In this document: positions 18,602 through 29,123 of the stretch, piece after piece
How positions within the stretch are numbered: position 1 is the first letter of the stretch
Layout of the letters: each line of letters starts with the position of its first letter
Assembly: GCF_030348765.1 (NCBI RefSeq)
Contig: NZ_JAUCEU010000007.1
Coordinates: forward strand, 4,337,501 to 4,401,500
DNA: 64,000 bases
Source of the DNA: Neobacillus sp. CF12
GTDB taxonomy: Bacteria > Bacillota > Bacilli > Bacillales > Cytobacillaceae
Reading direction: 5' to 3'
Made by a program: the position numbers and the translations under genes
The notes under the pieces: model-generated
Told to the model about the DNA's origin: nothing
What the model saw: the letters and a program-made list of their open reading frames with translations, nothing else
Database searches by the model: none

Positions 18602-19606
18602 TTGAAAAGACTATTATTGGTGTATTCTCTATTAATCATTGCCTTTCTTGTGTACTTAATGAATTACCAATCACGCGAATCCATCGCAAGTCTGGATGGA
18701 ACGCCAAAAGGACTACAGGGAGAAATGGATGAGAAATATGTCATGGTTACCTTTCAAGCTGGGATTGATTATTGGAAGAATATATTAAAAGGATTTGAGG
18801 ATGGTGCCCAAGCACTAAATGTATCCGTGGAATACCAGGGTGCGGCGCAATATGATGTGAATGAGCAAATCACCGTTCTGGAGCAGGTCATTGCGAGAAA
18901 GCCTTCAGGGATTGCACTTTCCGCTATCCATCCGGATGCACTCGATGTAACCATCTACAAAGCCATTGAAGCAGGAATTCCTGTTGTCCTATTTGATTCT
19001 GATGCTCCCAAAAGCAATGCCTATTCGTATATAGGCACAAATAATTATAATGCAGGTGTTACCGCAGCCCATGAAATAGCGGATATGATCAATCATAGCG
19101 GAAAGGTTGCTGTTATCACGATTCCTAATCAACAAAACCAAATCGATCGGTTGAATGGTTTTCAAGAGACAATTGAAAAACAATTCCCTAACATTGAACT
19201 GGTGGCAATAAAAGACGGTGAAGGCAATCAATTAGTGGCCAGGCAAGTTGCAAGTGATATATTAACTGAACATCCGGATTTAAAAGGAATTTTCGCAACG
19301 GAAGCAAATGGTGGAGTTGGGGTTGGAGAAGCCACTCTTCAACTAAAAAAAGGCAACCAAGTTAAAATTGTTAGTTTTGATACAGATAAGCAAACGCTGG
19401 ATATGGTAAAGGACGGAACGATTACAGCCACGATTGCTCAGGGAACGTGGGACATGGGGTATTGGTCTTTAAATTATTTGTTCCATCTTCAGCACGATCT
19501 GATTAAACCTCAAATGGATCCATATACAAGCGAAATTCTTCCGAAAATGGATACGGGTATAGCTGTGGTGACAAAAAGAAATGTAGATAAATATTATGCG
19601 AAATAG
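18602..19606 (+). CDS. Membrane-anchored sugar-binding sensor protein (XylFII-like)
   Basis: A 334-aa type I periplasmic-binding-fold protein of the ribose/galactose class (Peripla_BP_4). It is tethered by a single N-terminal membrane helix (about 2-20) instead of a lipobox. Typical features are the IALSAIHPDAL and GIPVVLFDSDAP segments, SYIGTNNYNAG, and a GTWDMGYWSL region near the C-terminus. It is transcribed directly upstream of a LytS-like kinase and an AraC-type regulator, matching XylFII-LytS-YesN three-component systems in which the binding protein presents sugar to the kinase. The TTG start has GAGAGGGGGGG before it. An in-frame ATG at 18545 lacks one. The likely ligand is a pentose, by context. 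Confidence 0.8.
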   Translation: MKRLLLVYSLLIIAFLVYLMNYQSRESIASLDGTPKGLQGEMDEKYVMVTFQAGIDYWKNILKGFEDGAQALNVSVEYQGAAQYDVNEQITVLEQVIARKPSGIALSAIHPDALDVTIYKAIEAGIPVVLFDSDAPKSNAYSYIGTNNYNAGVTAAHEIADMINHSGKVAVITIPNQQNQIDRLNGFQETIEKQFPNIELVAIKDGEGNQLVARQVASDILTEHPDLKGIFATEANGGVGVGEATLQLKKGNQVKIVSFDTDKQTLDMVKDGTITATIAQGTWDMGYWSLNYLFHLQHDLIKPQMDPYTSEILPKMDTGIAVVTKRNVDKYYAK

Positions 19607-19623
19607 GCCAGCCGTAGAATTGA

Positions 19624-21441
19624 GTGATAGCGTTGAAGAAAATAACCTCATTAGAAATAAATGATTTACCGATTCGTTTTAAAATCATAGCTCTCTTGCT
19701 AGTAATTAGTATTCTGCCTTCCATTGGTTTTGGTTCTTTAATTAATATCGGAGTGGATAAAGTAATTGAAAAACAAACAACTGGGCATACCCTGCAATTA
19801 CTAGGTCAAGCCAACAAATCGTTAGAATCATACATAGAAAATATGCAAGATATCTCCTATATCATTTCTTTTAATCCGGACATTCACACCTTTCTTCAAG
19901 GTAATGGAAATCTAGGGAGCTATAATCAGTATGAGATTAGGCAATTTTTGCAAGGCTTTACAACCGTTAATCCTGAAATTGCTGGTATTCTATTGATAAA
20001 TAGTAAGGGTACCTATATCAGTAATGAGATGTATGCTCAAGATTTCCAAGCTGTAACAGATGAAGGGTGGTATCGAACAGCAGTTGAAAATAATGGGATA
20101 TTTAAGATTATCGGCCACCCTGCGAATAGAAGTTTTAAAACTCATGTGAATTATCGGAACAGTGAAATTGTTTCGGGTGCGCGGGCGATTCTGGACCCCG
20201 AAACGCAAACGGTGATTGGCGTTATTTTAATCGATTTAAAAGTAAGAGTGATATCCGAAATTATGGAGGATATAAAATTAGGAAAAACAGGCTATTTAAT
20301 GGTCATGGATGACGAGGGGGAAGTCATTTATTCCCCACAACCATCTTTAGTGAATCAGATACAACAAAGATGGTTTGTAAAAGGTTCCTCAGGGACTTTT
20401 TCAAAAAATATTGATGGAGAAAATATGCAATTTATTTATAGAAAATCCCCCTTTGCGAATTTAACGACAATCGGAATATTTTCATCCAATGACTCGGTGA
20501 TGGAGGCTCGCCAAATTAACTTTTATGTGATTACTTTTTTATTTATTGTTTGCGCGTTTGGAATTGGCGCTTCTTATTATTTATCCTATTCGATGTCAAG
20601 ACCGATTAATCAATTAAATGCTTTTATGAATCAAGTGGAATCAGGGGATTTATCGATTCGCTACAAGGGAGAGCGGGCGGATGAAATTGGAATGTTGGGA
20701 CGCAGTTTTAATAAAATGTTGGAACAAATTAGCAAATTGATTTCGTTAATTGAAACCCAGGGACGGCAAAAGCGGGACGCTGAATTACAGACGCTACAGT
20801 CACAGATTAAACCACACTTTTTATACAATACGTTGGACACCATTAATTGGATGGCGCGCAAGAAAGAGGCATTGGATGTAGCTGAAGTAGTCGAATCCTT
20901 ATCACAGTTATTTCGAATTGGTTTAAGCAAAGGAAATGACATGATCCCATTGGAAAAAGAAATCGAGCATATTTATAGTTATTTAAAAATCCAAAAAGCT
21001 AGATATAAAGATAAATTGAATTATAGTATCTCAATAGATCCTAATCTATCCAAGCTATTAGTGGTTAAGTTAATCTTGCAGCCAATTGTTGAAAATGCCA
21101 TTTATCATGGTATTAAGGAAAGGCGGGGGCCTGGGCATATTTCAATCATTGGTGAAGAAAGAGAAGGTAATTTGGTCCTTCTTGTTAAGGATGATGGAGT
21201 TGGAATTCCAGAGGAGAGATTAACCATTTTAAATGAAAATTTATCCACTAACTTTGATAGCCTTGAAGAAACGAAGACGATGACAACCAATATTGGTTAT
21301 GGGGTAATGAATGTACAAGCCAGAATAAAGTTAACGTATGGAGAGCCATATGGTATATCCATTGATAGTATTCGAGGTAAAGGTACAACTGTGAAAATCC
21401 TGCTACCTTTAAATATGATGAACCTAGGTCCTAAAACGTAA
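19624..21441 (+). CDS. LytS/YesM-type sensor histidine kinase
   Basis: A 605-aa membrane kinase. An N-terminal helix (about 19-42) and an extracellular sensor domain (about 43-295, Cache-like) are followed by a second helix (about 298-320), a HAMP domain (about 322-375), a His_kinase domain with the phospho-His in QIKPHFLYNTLD, and an HATPase_c domain (QPIVENAIYHGI, DDGVGIPEE, YGVMNVQ). The start is GTG 19624 or TTG 19633, both with weak ribosome sites. It follows the binding-protein gene by 17 bases and precedes the regulator gene. It presumably reports ligand-bound sensor protein to the AraC-type regulator. Confidence 0.88.
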   Translation: MIALKKITSLEINDLPIRFKIIALLLVISILPSIGFGSLINIGVDKVIEKQTTGHTLQLLGQANKSLESYIENMQDISYIISFNPDIHTFLQGNGNLGSYNQYEIRQFLQGFTTVNPEIAGILLINSKGTYISNEMYAQDFQAVTDEGWYRTAVENNGIFKIIGHPANRSFKTHVNYRNSEIVSGARAILDPETQTVIGVILIDLKVRVISEIMEDIKLGKTGYLMVMDDEGEVIYSPQPSLVNQIQQRWFVKGSSGTFSKNIDGENMQFIYRKSPFANLTTIGIFSSNDSVMEARQINFYVITFLFIVCAFGIGASYYLSYSMSRPINQLNAFMNQVESGDLSIRYKGERADEIGMLGRSFNKMLEQISKLISLIETQGRQKRDAELQTLQSQIKPHFLYNTLDTINWMARKKEALDVAEVVESLSQLFRIGLSKGNDMIPLEKEIEHIYSYLKIQKARYKDKLNYSISIDPNLSKLLVVKLILQPIVENAIYHGIKERRGPGHISIIGEEREGNLVLLVKDDGVGIPEERLTILNENLSTNFDSLEETKTMTTNIGYGVMNVQARIKLTYGEPYGISIDSIRGKGTTVKILLPLNMMNLGPKT

Positions 21442-21454
21442 AGAGGTGGTATGT

Positions 21455-22672
21455 TTGCAACCGTTAGTAAAAGTTTTAATCGCAGACGATGAGCCCAATA
21501 TTCGAGAAGGCATTCGATATTCGGTCGATTGGCATGAAATTGGGATGGAAGTAGTGGCAGAAGCCGAAGATGGTGAAGAAGCATTGGAATTGGCGCTAAA
21601 CTATGAAGTGGATGTCCTTTTAGCTGACTTGAATATGCCGATTATGAACGGATTAACATTAATCAAGAATATAAAAGAAAATCTTCCAAAGTGCAGGGTA
21701 GTCATTATTTCTGGCCATGATGAATTTAGTTATGCTCAAGAGGCTTTACGATTAAAGGTTGAGGATTATATTTTAAAGCCAATAAAACCTGATAATCTAA
21801 CAGAGGTTCTAAAAAAAGTACATCATAAACTGCAAACTAAGACAGCGGAAAGAAAGTATTTAGAAATCGTCTCGAACCACATTTCACAAAATACATTGAT
21901 CATTCAAGAGCAGTTTTGTCTAAATTGGGTTGAAGGAAATTTAACTGATGGAAAGATAAAGGAGCAGTTGAATTTTTGGGGGCTTCCAGAGGAAGTACCT
22001 CAATTACTGGCAGTCGTTCGGATTCAGGAATTAGAAATGAAACAGCCACTCATACAAGGGACTGATAAGGAAGTTTTTATATTTAAGGTTAAGCAAATTA
22101 TAGTAGAGGTTTTGGAAAAGCAGCATAAGTTGGTTTTTAGTGATGAATCAGGACTTCTATTCATTTTATTATGGGGTTACGTACAAGAAGAAACTTTCTC
22201 AAAAATTGAAAAGAGGATTGAATCCTATTTGCATGTGTCTCCAACTGTTTTTTCAACGTCGATTACAGGAGACTTCGATTGTGTTCCTTCTAGCTACCAG
22301 AGTTATAAAAAGAGGGCCCATGAAGAGTTTCAAGTTTCACCAATTGTAAGGCGGGCGAAAAATTATATACGTGAGCAATACACCAACCCAGAACTAACAT
22401 TAGAAGGTGTTGCCCAAGAGTTACAAATATCATCTGTTTATTTAAGCAGGATGATTAAACAAGGACTGGGAACTTCCTTTGTAGGTTTAGTGACTGAAAT
22501 GAGAATCAAAAAGGCCATGATGCTGCTGAATTCTACCAATCTACAAGTAAATGAAATAGCAGAACAAGTAGGTTATGAAACTCAGCATTATTTTAGTACT
22601 TCTTTTAAGAAGGTTGTAGGTGTTTCTCCCAATCAGTACCGAAAAGGTGCTGTACTGCTGCCAAATGAATAA
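21455..22672 (+). CDS. YesN-type response regulator (REC plus AraC HTH)
   Basis: A 405-aa cytosolic regulator. A receiver domain (about 1-125; DDE near 10-12, phospho-Asp in VLLADLNMP, Lys in ILKPIKP) is joined by a linker to an AraC-family double helix-turn-helix (about 300-400; LQISSVYLSRMIKQ, then ETQHYFSTSFKKVVGVSPNQYRK). The TTG at 21455 is chosen because AGAGGTGG ends 5 bases before it. An in-frame GTG at 21446 lies inside that site. It is the output of the three-component sensor and most likely activates the sugar operon beginning at 22869. Confidence 0.88.
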   Translation: MQPLVKVLIADDEPNIREGIRYSVDWHEIGMEVVAEAEDGEEALELALNYEVDVLLADLNMPIMNGLTLIKNIKENLPKCRVVIISGHDEFSYAQEALRLKVEDYILKPIKPDNLTEVLKKVHHKLQTKTAERKYLEIVSNHISQNTLIIQEQFCLNWVEGNLTDGKIKEQLNFWGLPEEVPQLLAVVRIQELEMKQPLIQGTDKEVFIFKVKQIIVEVLEKQHKLVFSDESGLLFILLWGYVQEETFSKIEKRIESYLHVSPTVFSTSITGDFDCVPSSYQSYKKRAHEEFQVSPIVRRAKNYIREQYTNPELTLEGVAQELQISSVYLSRMIKQGLGTSFVGLVTEMRIKKAMMLLNSTNLQVNEIAEQVGYETQHYFSTSFKKVVGVSPNQYRKGAVLLPNE

Positions 22673-22680
22673 ATTTAACC

Positions 22681-22724
22681 AAAAGGGTGAGGACCAATTA
22701 TTAACAGGTTCTCACCCTTTTTAT
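22681..22724 (+). terminator. Terminator of the sensor operon
   Basis: A long stem, AAAAGGGTGAG paired with CTCACCCTTTT around a loop, runs into a T-rich tail. It separates the regulatory genes from the transport operon. Confidence 0.85.
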
Positions 22725-22734
22725 ATGCTTTAAA

Positions 22735-22748
22735 ATGAAAACGCTTTA
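22735..22748. promoter_or_regulatory. cre site (CcpA) before the sugar operon
   Basis: TGAAAACGCTTTAA matches 13 of 14 positions of the CcpA consensus TGWAANCGNTNWCA. Its place upstream of the operon promoter fits catabolite repression of a secondary carbon source. Confidence 0.6.
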
Positions 22749-22811
22749 AATTAAGTTAAAATTTTATAAAAATTGTTAATTTTCTAAAAAGACGAGTTGG
22801 TTTACCCTTGG

Positions 22812-22817
22812 TATGAT
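22812..22817 (+). promoter_or_regulatory. Probable extended -10 of the sugar operon
   Basis: TATGAT is preceded by TTGG, giving a TG-type extended -10, about 50 bases before the binding-protein start. There is no good -35, as expected for an activator-dependent promoter. Confidence 0.4.
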
Positions 22818-22868
22818 GTGTTTAGAGAAGGGCAACTAGCCTGACTAATAAAAATGAGGGGGATTACA

Positions 22869-23828
22869 ATGAAAAAGTTTATGTCTTTATTTTTAGTTGC
22901 ATTACTAACGATTGCATTAGTTGCGTGCAACAATCAGGAAGCAAATGGTGGTTCGAATGGAAAGGATTCTGGTGATCAAATTGTTTTTGGATACACCTCT
23001 ATGACACAAAATAATCCATTCTTCCAAGTACTTGAAGAGTCTATTCGCAAGGAAGTTGAGGGAAATGGCGATAAATTGATCACGATGAATCCAGCAATGG
23101 ACGTAGCGCTTCAAATTAACCAAATTGAGGATATGATTGCACAGGGAATCGATGCCATTTTCTTAAATCCAGTAGACTGGGAAGGAATTAGACCTGCACT
23201 CGTTATGCTCGAAGAAGCAGGTATTCCCATCATTAACTATGACACAGAAGTTAAAGACTTTAAATATGTTACCGCTTACGTTGGTTCGGATAACAAAAAT
23301 GCGGGTCGTGTGGCTGGCCAAGATTTAGTGAAAAGATTCCCAGATGGTGGGAAAATTGTCATCCTTGATAGCCCAACAATGAATTCTATCAATGACCGAA
23401 TTGCAGGATTTGAGGAAGCAATAAAAGGAAAAGGTTTTGAAGTGGTTGCGCAGCAAGATGCAAAAGGGGATTTAGAAACAGCTCTTGATGTAACAGAAGA
23501 TATCCTTCAAGCTCACAAAGATGTAATCGCTATCATGGGCGGGAATGACCCTACAGCTTTAGGTGCTGTAGCTGCGGCAAAGGCTGCTAATAGAACTGAC
23601 ATTGCCATTTATGGTGTTGATGGATCTCCAGATGCAAAAGCCGCTATTTCAGAAGGCGGACTGTTTGTTGGTACAGGAGCACAGTCACCAATTTCCATTG
23701 GAGTTAAATCTGTAGAAGTGGCTTATAAAGTTCTGAACAAAGAGAAAATTGAAAAGAGAACTCCAGTTGAAACCTTCTTAATTAACAAAGAAAATGTAGG
23801 GAAATATGGGGTAGATGGCTGGCAATAA
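22869..23828 (+). CDS. Sugar ABC transporter substrate-binding lipoprotein (RbsB-like)
   Basis: A 319-aa lipoprotein with a lipobox ending LVAC (Cys about residue 19) and a ribose-class binding fold. IFLNPVDWEGI, GIPIINYDTEV, AYVGSDNKNAG and IAIMGGNDPTALGAVAA are typical segments. It delivers sugar to the permease encoded downstream. The ATG at 22869 follows GAGGGGG. An in-frame ATG at 22854 overlaps that site and is rejected. First gene of the six-gene transport and catabolic operon, under a cre site and probably the AraC-type regulator. The ligand is unknown; a pentose or ketose is inferred from the enzymes. Confidence 0.88.
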   Translation: MKKFMSLFLVALLTIALVACNNQEANGGSNGKDSGDQIVFGYTSMTQNNPFFQVLEESIRKEVEGNGDKLITMNPAMDVALQINQIEDMIAQGIDAIFLNPVDWEGIRPALVMLEEAGIPIINYDTEVKDFKYVTAYVGSDNKNAGRVAGQDLVKRFPDGGKIVILDSPTMNSINDRIAGFEEAIKGKGFEVVAQQDAKGDLETALDVTEDILQAHKDVIAIMGGNDPTALGAVAAAKAANRTDIAIYGVDGSPDAKAAISEGGLFVGTGAQSPISIGVKSVEVAYKVLNKEKIEKRTPVETFLINKENVGKYGVDGWQ

Positions 23829-23851
23829 GATGAAACAATATTAATAAGATT

Positions 23852-23889
23852 AGCGGTGGCTCAAAATACAAGTTTTAGTTTTTGGGTCA
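23852..23889 (+). other. Intercistronic hairpin between binding-protein and ATPase genes
   Basis: GGTGGCTCAAAA can pair imperfectly with the TTTTGGGTCACC segment across a 12-nt loop. Such stems often protect or partially terminate the message after a binding-protein gene, giving more binding protein than permease. That role is inference. Confidence 0.4.
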
Positions 23890-23917
23890 CCCTTATTCAT
23901 TAAATGAGGTGGATTAC

Positions 23918-25408
23918 ATGAGCGGCAAACTGTTGGAAATGAAAGGTGTAACAAAAAAGTTTCCTGGGGTTTATGCTTTAAAAGGGGTTGATTTTGACCT
24001 TGAAGGCGGAGAAGTTCACGCACTTCTAGGAGAAAATGGTGCAGGGAAATCAACTCTCATGAAAATACTGAATGGTATTTATAGCATAGATGAAGGGAAA
24101 ATCTTTATAAAAGGCAATGAAGTCCAGATTACCGGTGTAAAAGATGCACAGAAATACGGCATCAGTATCATTCACCAAGAAATCAGTTTAGTTCCTTATT
24201 TATCGATAGCTGAAAATATCTATTTAGGACGAGAGCCTTTAACAAAAGCAGGGTTTATTGATAAAAGAACCATGTATGAAAATGCTCAAAAATTTCTGGA
24301 CGATTTCGACTTAGGCTTATCAGCTAAAACGATGATTCATACACTCAATGTTGCTCAACAACAAATGATCGAAATCATAAAAGCGGTATCCTTTCAATCA
24401 AAGATTATAGTAATGGACGAACCAACTTCTTCGTTAACGGAAAAAGAAGTAGAGTTCTTATTTAAGACCATTCGAAACTTAAAAAAGCAAGGTGTTGGAA
24501 TGGTTTATATCTCTCATAGAATGAATGAATTATTTGAAATAACCGATAGAATCACAGTAATGAGAGATGGAACGTATATTGGGACCGTAAAAACAAAAGA
24601 AACGACCAATGACAAACTCATCTCGATGATGGTGGGCCGTGATTTAACCAATTACTATGTAAGGGATTTTGCACCATCAGGGGAAAGTGTCTTAAAGGTG
24701 AGTAATCTAACGAAAAAAGGTGTTATTGAAAATGCCAGTTTTGAATTAAGGAAAGGTGAAATCTTAGGTTTTTCTGGTCTAGTTGGTGCAGGCAGATCCG
24801 AACTTATGAAGTGCATCTTTGGTTTAGACTCATTTGAACAAGGCGAAATATTTGTAAATGGTGAAAAAACAACGATAAAAAATCCGAATGATGCCATCAG
24901 AAATAGGATTGCTTATGTGACTGAAAATCGAAAAGAAGAAGGATTATTCCTCATTCAATCAGTCCGATACAACATCACCATTAAAATTATGGATGAATTT
25001 ATCAAATTCTTTAAGGTTGACTCTAACTATGAAAATAATGAAACCAATAACTATATAAAGGAATTATCGATTAAAACACCAAGCCCTGACCAAGAAGTGA
25101 AAAACTTAAGTGGCGGGAATCAGCAAAAAGTCTTGATTTCCAGATGGTTGGCAACGAAGCCTAAAGTTTTGATTCTTGATGAACCAACAAGAGGTGTTGA
25201 TGTTGGCGCCAAGGCAGAAATTTACTCCATCATGAACAGATTGGTTAAAGAAGGTGTTTCAATTATCATGATTTCCTCTGAACTCCCTGAAGTAATCAAT
25301 ATGAGTGATAGGGTTGCGGTTATGTGCAAGGGAAAAATCCAAAAGATATTAACGAAAGAGCGTTTTAGTCAAGAAACGATTATGCATTACGCTACAGGAG
25401 GTAATTGA
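23918..25408 (+). CDS. Sugar ABC transporter ATPase, double domain (RbsA-like)
   Basis: A 496-aa cytosolic ATPase with two fused ABC domains. The first has Walker A GENGAGKS (about 38-45), a degenerate signature and Walker B IIVMDEPTSSLT. The second has a divergent P-loop GLVGAGRSE, signature LSGGNQQK and Walker B VLILDEPTRGVD. This is the RbsA/XylG/MglA layout. The ATG at 23918 follows GAGGTGG. The frame open from 23882 has no good site. It ends two bases before the permease start, so translational coupling is likely. Confidence 0.92.
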   Translation: MSGKLLEMKGVTKKFPGVYALKGVDFDLEGGEVHALLGENGAGKSTLMKILNGIYSIDEGKIFIKGNEVQITGVKDAQKYGISIIHQEISLVPYLSIAENIYLGREPLTKAGFIDKRTMYENAQKFLDDFDLGLSAKTMIHTLNVAQQQMIEIIKAVSFQSKIIVMDEPTSSLTEKEVEFLFKTIRNLKKQGVGMVYISHRMNELFEITDRITVMRDGTYIGTVKTKETTNDKLISMMVGRDLTNYYVRDFAPSGESVLKVSNLTKKGVIENASFELRKGEILGFSGLVGAGRSELMKCIFGLDSFEQGEIFVNGEKTTIKNPNDAIRNRIAYVTENRKEEGLFLIQSVRYNITIKIMDEFIKFFKVDSNYENNETNNYIKELSIKTPSPDQEVKNLSGGNQQKVLISRWLATKPKVLILDEPTRGVDVGAKAEIYSIMNRLVKEGVSIIMISSELPEVINMSDRVAVMCKGKIQKILTKERFSQETIMHYATGGN

Positions 25409-25409
25409 C

Positions 25410-26408
25410 ATGGCTCAAATGTCCATTCAAGTAAAAAAGAGAGAAAATATGCTTTTAGATGTAGGTGTTGGGATTAAAGATTTTGTTCGAAATAATATGG
25501 GAATCCTAATCGGTCTTTTCGTTTTATGTATCATCATTTCGGTTATCAACCCCAACTTTTTAACATCAAATAATCTATTAAATGTGTTAAGACAAACATC
25601 AACAAATCTATATTTGGCCCTGGCCATGACCATGATTATTATTTTAGGTGGAATTGATCTTTCTGTAGGATCGATTATGGCCGTCGTCGGTGTTGTGACT
25701 ACTAGTTTAATAGCCTTTTTAGGGGCACCTGTTTTAGTAGCGGTTGCTGCAGGTCTTTTGGTAGGTGTCTTAATTGGGGCGGTAAATGGATATGTAGCTG
25801 CTACTACCATCATTCCTCCGTTTATTATTACTCTTGCAACGATGAATATCGCACGTGGTGCTGCTTATGTTTTGACGGATGGAAAACCGGTTCGTGTTAT
25901 GTCAGATTCTTTTAACTTTATCGGTTCTGGTTATATTGGGGGCATCTTACCGACACCCGTCCTATACTTAATTATTCTATTAATCGTGTGCTATTTTATT
26001 ATGAATAAAACAAAGCTTGGCAGACATATGTATGCCGTGGGAGGAAATGCGGAAGCAGCTAAATTCTCGGGTATTAATATTAAAAAAGTAAAGTTCTTTG
26101 CTTACGCCTTTAGCGGGTTAATGGCTGCTATAGCTGGAATTGTACTTGCTTCACGTATGTTCTCAGGTCAGCCCACTGCGGGAAATGCGGCAGAACTAGA
26201 CGCAATCGCAGCCGTGGTTTTAGGGGGAACGAGTATGACCGGCGGTTACGGCAGGATAGGTGGTACTGTCATTGGTGCACTTATTATTGGTGTACTTAGT
26301 AATGGATTAAACTTAATGGGCGTAAGTTCATTTTGGCAATTTATTGTAAAAGGGATCGTCATTTTAGTAGCGGTTTATGCGGATGTTATTAAAAGAAGGA
26401 AGGGCTAG
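25410..26408 (+). CDS. Sugar ABC transporter permease (RbsC-like)
   Basis: A 332-aa integral membrane permease of the BPD_transp_2 family with about eight to ten helices. It has the LGGIDLSVGSIMA segment near 78-90 and the AVVLGGTSMTGGYGRIGGT loop near 270-290, both typical of ribose/xylose-class permeases. The ATG is one base after the ATPase stop codon. It forms the importer with the RbsA-like ATPase and the RbsB-like lipoprotein. Confidence 0.92.
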   Translation: MAQMSIQVKKRENMLLDVGVGIKDFVRNNMGILIGLFVLCIIISVINPNFLTSNNLLNVLRQTSTNLYLALAMTMIIILGGIDLSVGSIMAVVGVVTTSLIAFLGAPVLVAVAAGLLVGVLIGAVNGYVAATTIIPPFIITLATMNIARGAAYVLTDGKPVRVMSDSFNFIGSGYIGGILPTPVLYLIILLIVCYFIMNKTKLGRHMYAVGGNAEAAKFSGINIKKVKFFAYAFSGLMAAIAGIVLASRMFSGQPTAGNAAELDAIAAVVLGGTSMTGGYGRIGGTVIGALIIGVLSNGLNLMGVSSFWQFIVKGIVILVAVYADVIKRRKG

Positions 26409-26455
26409 GAAGTCTAGGTCCAACTAAAAATAGTTTGATAGGTGGTGAACATAAG

Positions 26456-27484
26456 GTGGGCGCTTCATTGAAAGAGGGAATTGCATTTGCTGGTACGATT
26501 GCTGTGGATGAAATTAAGAAAATTGATAAGTATCCCAATAAATCAGAATTAACAACAATCCGTAGTGTTGCTAGGTCAAATGGGGGAGCAGTATCAAATT
26601 GTGCGATCACATTAGCAAAAATTGACCCCAATGTGCCGATTGAAATTATAGCTCTTCTTGGCGATGACGATAAAGGGCATTTCCTAAAAGAGAGATTAGG
26701 AAACTATAAAAGCATTGATATGAGCCATGTGAAAGTAATAGGAGATACTCCCTTTACGGACGTGATTCAGGATGAGTTTGATCACACTAGGACCTTTTTT
26801 ACCTACCGGGGCAATTCTCATTTATTTGATGAGAATACAATCAATTTTAATAGAATAAACGCTAAGATACTCCATATTGCCTACATTCTCTTATTAGATT
26901 CTTTAGATCAAGAAGACGATGAATACGGCACAAAGATGGCTAAGGTATTGAAACAAGCTCAAGACAAAGGGATTAAAACATCCATCGACATTGTCAGTGA
27001 AAATAGTGATCGATATGAAAAACTTGTCCCTCCATGTTTAAAGTATACAAACTACTGTGTGATTAATGAACTAGAAGCAGGCAAAAGTGTTGGAATCAGT
27101 TTAAGAGATTCATCAGGGAAATTAATCACCGCTAATATAAACAAGGTTCTTTACAGATTAAAAGAATTTGGAGTCAGAGACTGGGTGGTAATCCATACTC
27201 CGGAAGGCAGCTTTGGCTTTGATGGATCCACCATCTATAGCATTCCTTCCTTATTGCTAGATCGTCAATGGATTAAAGGAACTGTAGGTGCAGGTGATGC
27301 TTATGTGACAGGTGTATTATATGGGGCTTTAAAGGGCTTGGACCTTCCAGAGTCCATGAAGTTAGGCACGGCAGCAGCAGTCTCTTCTTTATTTGCGGAG
27401 GATAGTACGTCTGGAATTAAATCCTACGAACAACTGGTGGCAATGTATGCGGATTTTTCGAAAAGAGAAAAAATTGAATTGTAA
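26456..27484 (+). CDS. PfkB-family carbohydrate kinase
   Basis: A 342-aa ribokinase-fold sugar kinase. The N-terminal motif region is SNGGAVSNCAITLAKI, and the C-terminal PfkB signature is GTVGAGDAYVTGVLYG, with the catalytic Asp in GAGD. It should phosphorylate the sugar delivered by the importer or produced by the isomerase. A ketopentose or ketohexose 1-kinase role fits the adjacent aldolase but is inference. The GTG at 26456 is chosen because AGGTGGTG precedes it by about 10 bases. A TTG at 26435 and another at 26468 are in frame. Third from last gene of the operon. Confidence 0.82.
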   Translation: MGASLKEGIAFAGTIAVDEIKKIDKYPNKSELTTIRSVARSNGGAVSNCAITLAKIDPNVPIEIIALLGDDDKGHFLKERLGNYKSIDMSHVKVIGDTPFTDVIQDEFDHTRTFFTYRGNSHLFDENTINFNRINAKILHIAYILLLDSLDQEDDEYGTKMAKVLKQAQDKGIKTSIDIVSENSDRYEKLVPPCLKYTNYCVINELEAGKSVGISLRDSSGKLITANINKVLYRLKEFGVRDWVVIHTPEGSFGFDGSTIYSIPSLLLDRQWIKGTVGAGDAYVTGVLYGALKGLDLPESMKLGTAAAVSSLFAEDSTSGIKSYEQLVAMYADFSKREKIEL

Positions 27485-27499
27485 AAGGGGTACGATAGG

Positions 27500-28937
<1,438 letters not shown>

Positions 28938-28944
28938 AAGGGAG

Positions 28945-28975
28945 AGACACCATAACAACATATGGTGTCTTTTTG
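28945..28975 (+). terminator. Terminator of the sugar operon
   Basis: A 10-bp stem AGACACCATA / TATGGTGTCT with a 6-nt loop followed by TTTTG. Confidence 0.88.
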
Positions 28976-29123
28976 TATATGGGGTGGTGCCTGTCATCCC
29001 ACCGAAGTTTGTCGATTTTGTAGGTAATTTGTCGTGGTATATTTTATCTAATTTTGAAGGAATTAGCCGAGTTCATGTCGAATAATTACTTAAATATTTT
29101 GACTGTTTTTGTAGGATTTGAGT

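Noticed and set aside
28980..29005. GGGTGGTGCCTGTCATCCCACC, a possible separate REP-like unit
   Set aside because: A single copy with a short imperfect stem; no second copy found in the window.
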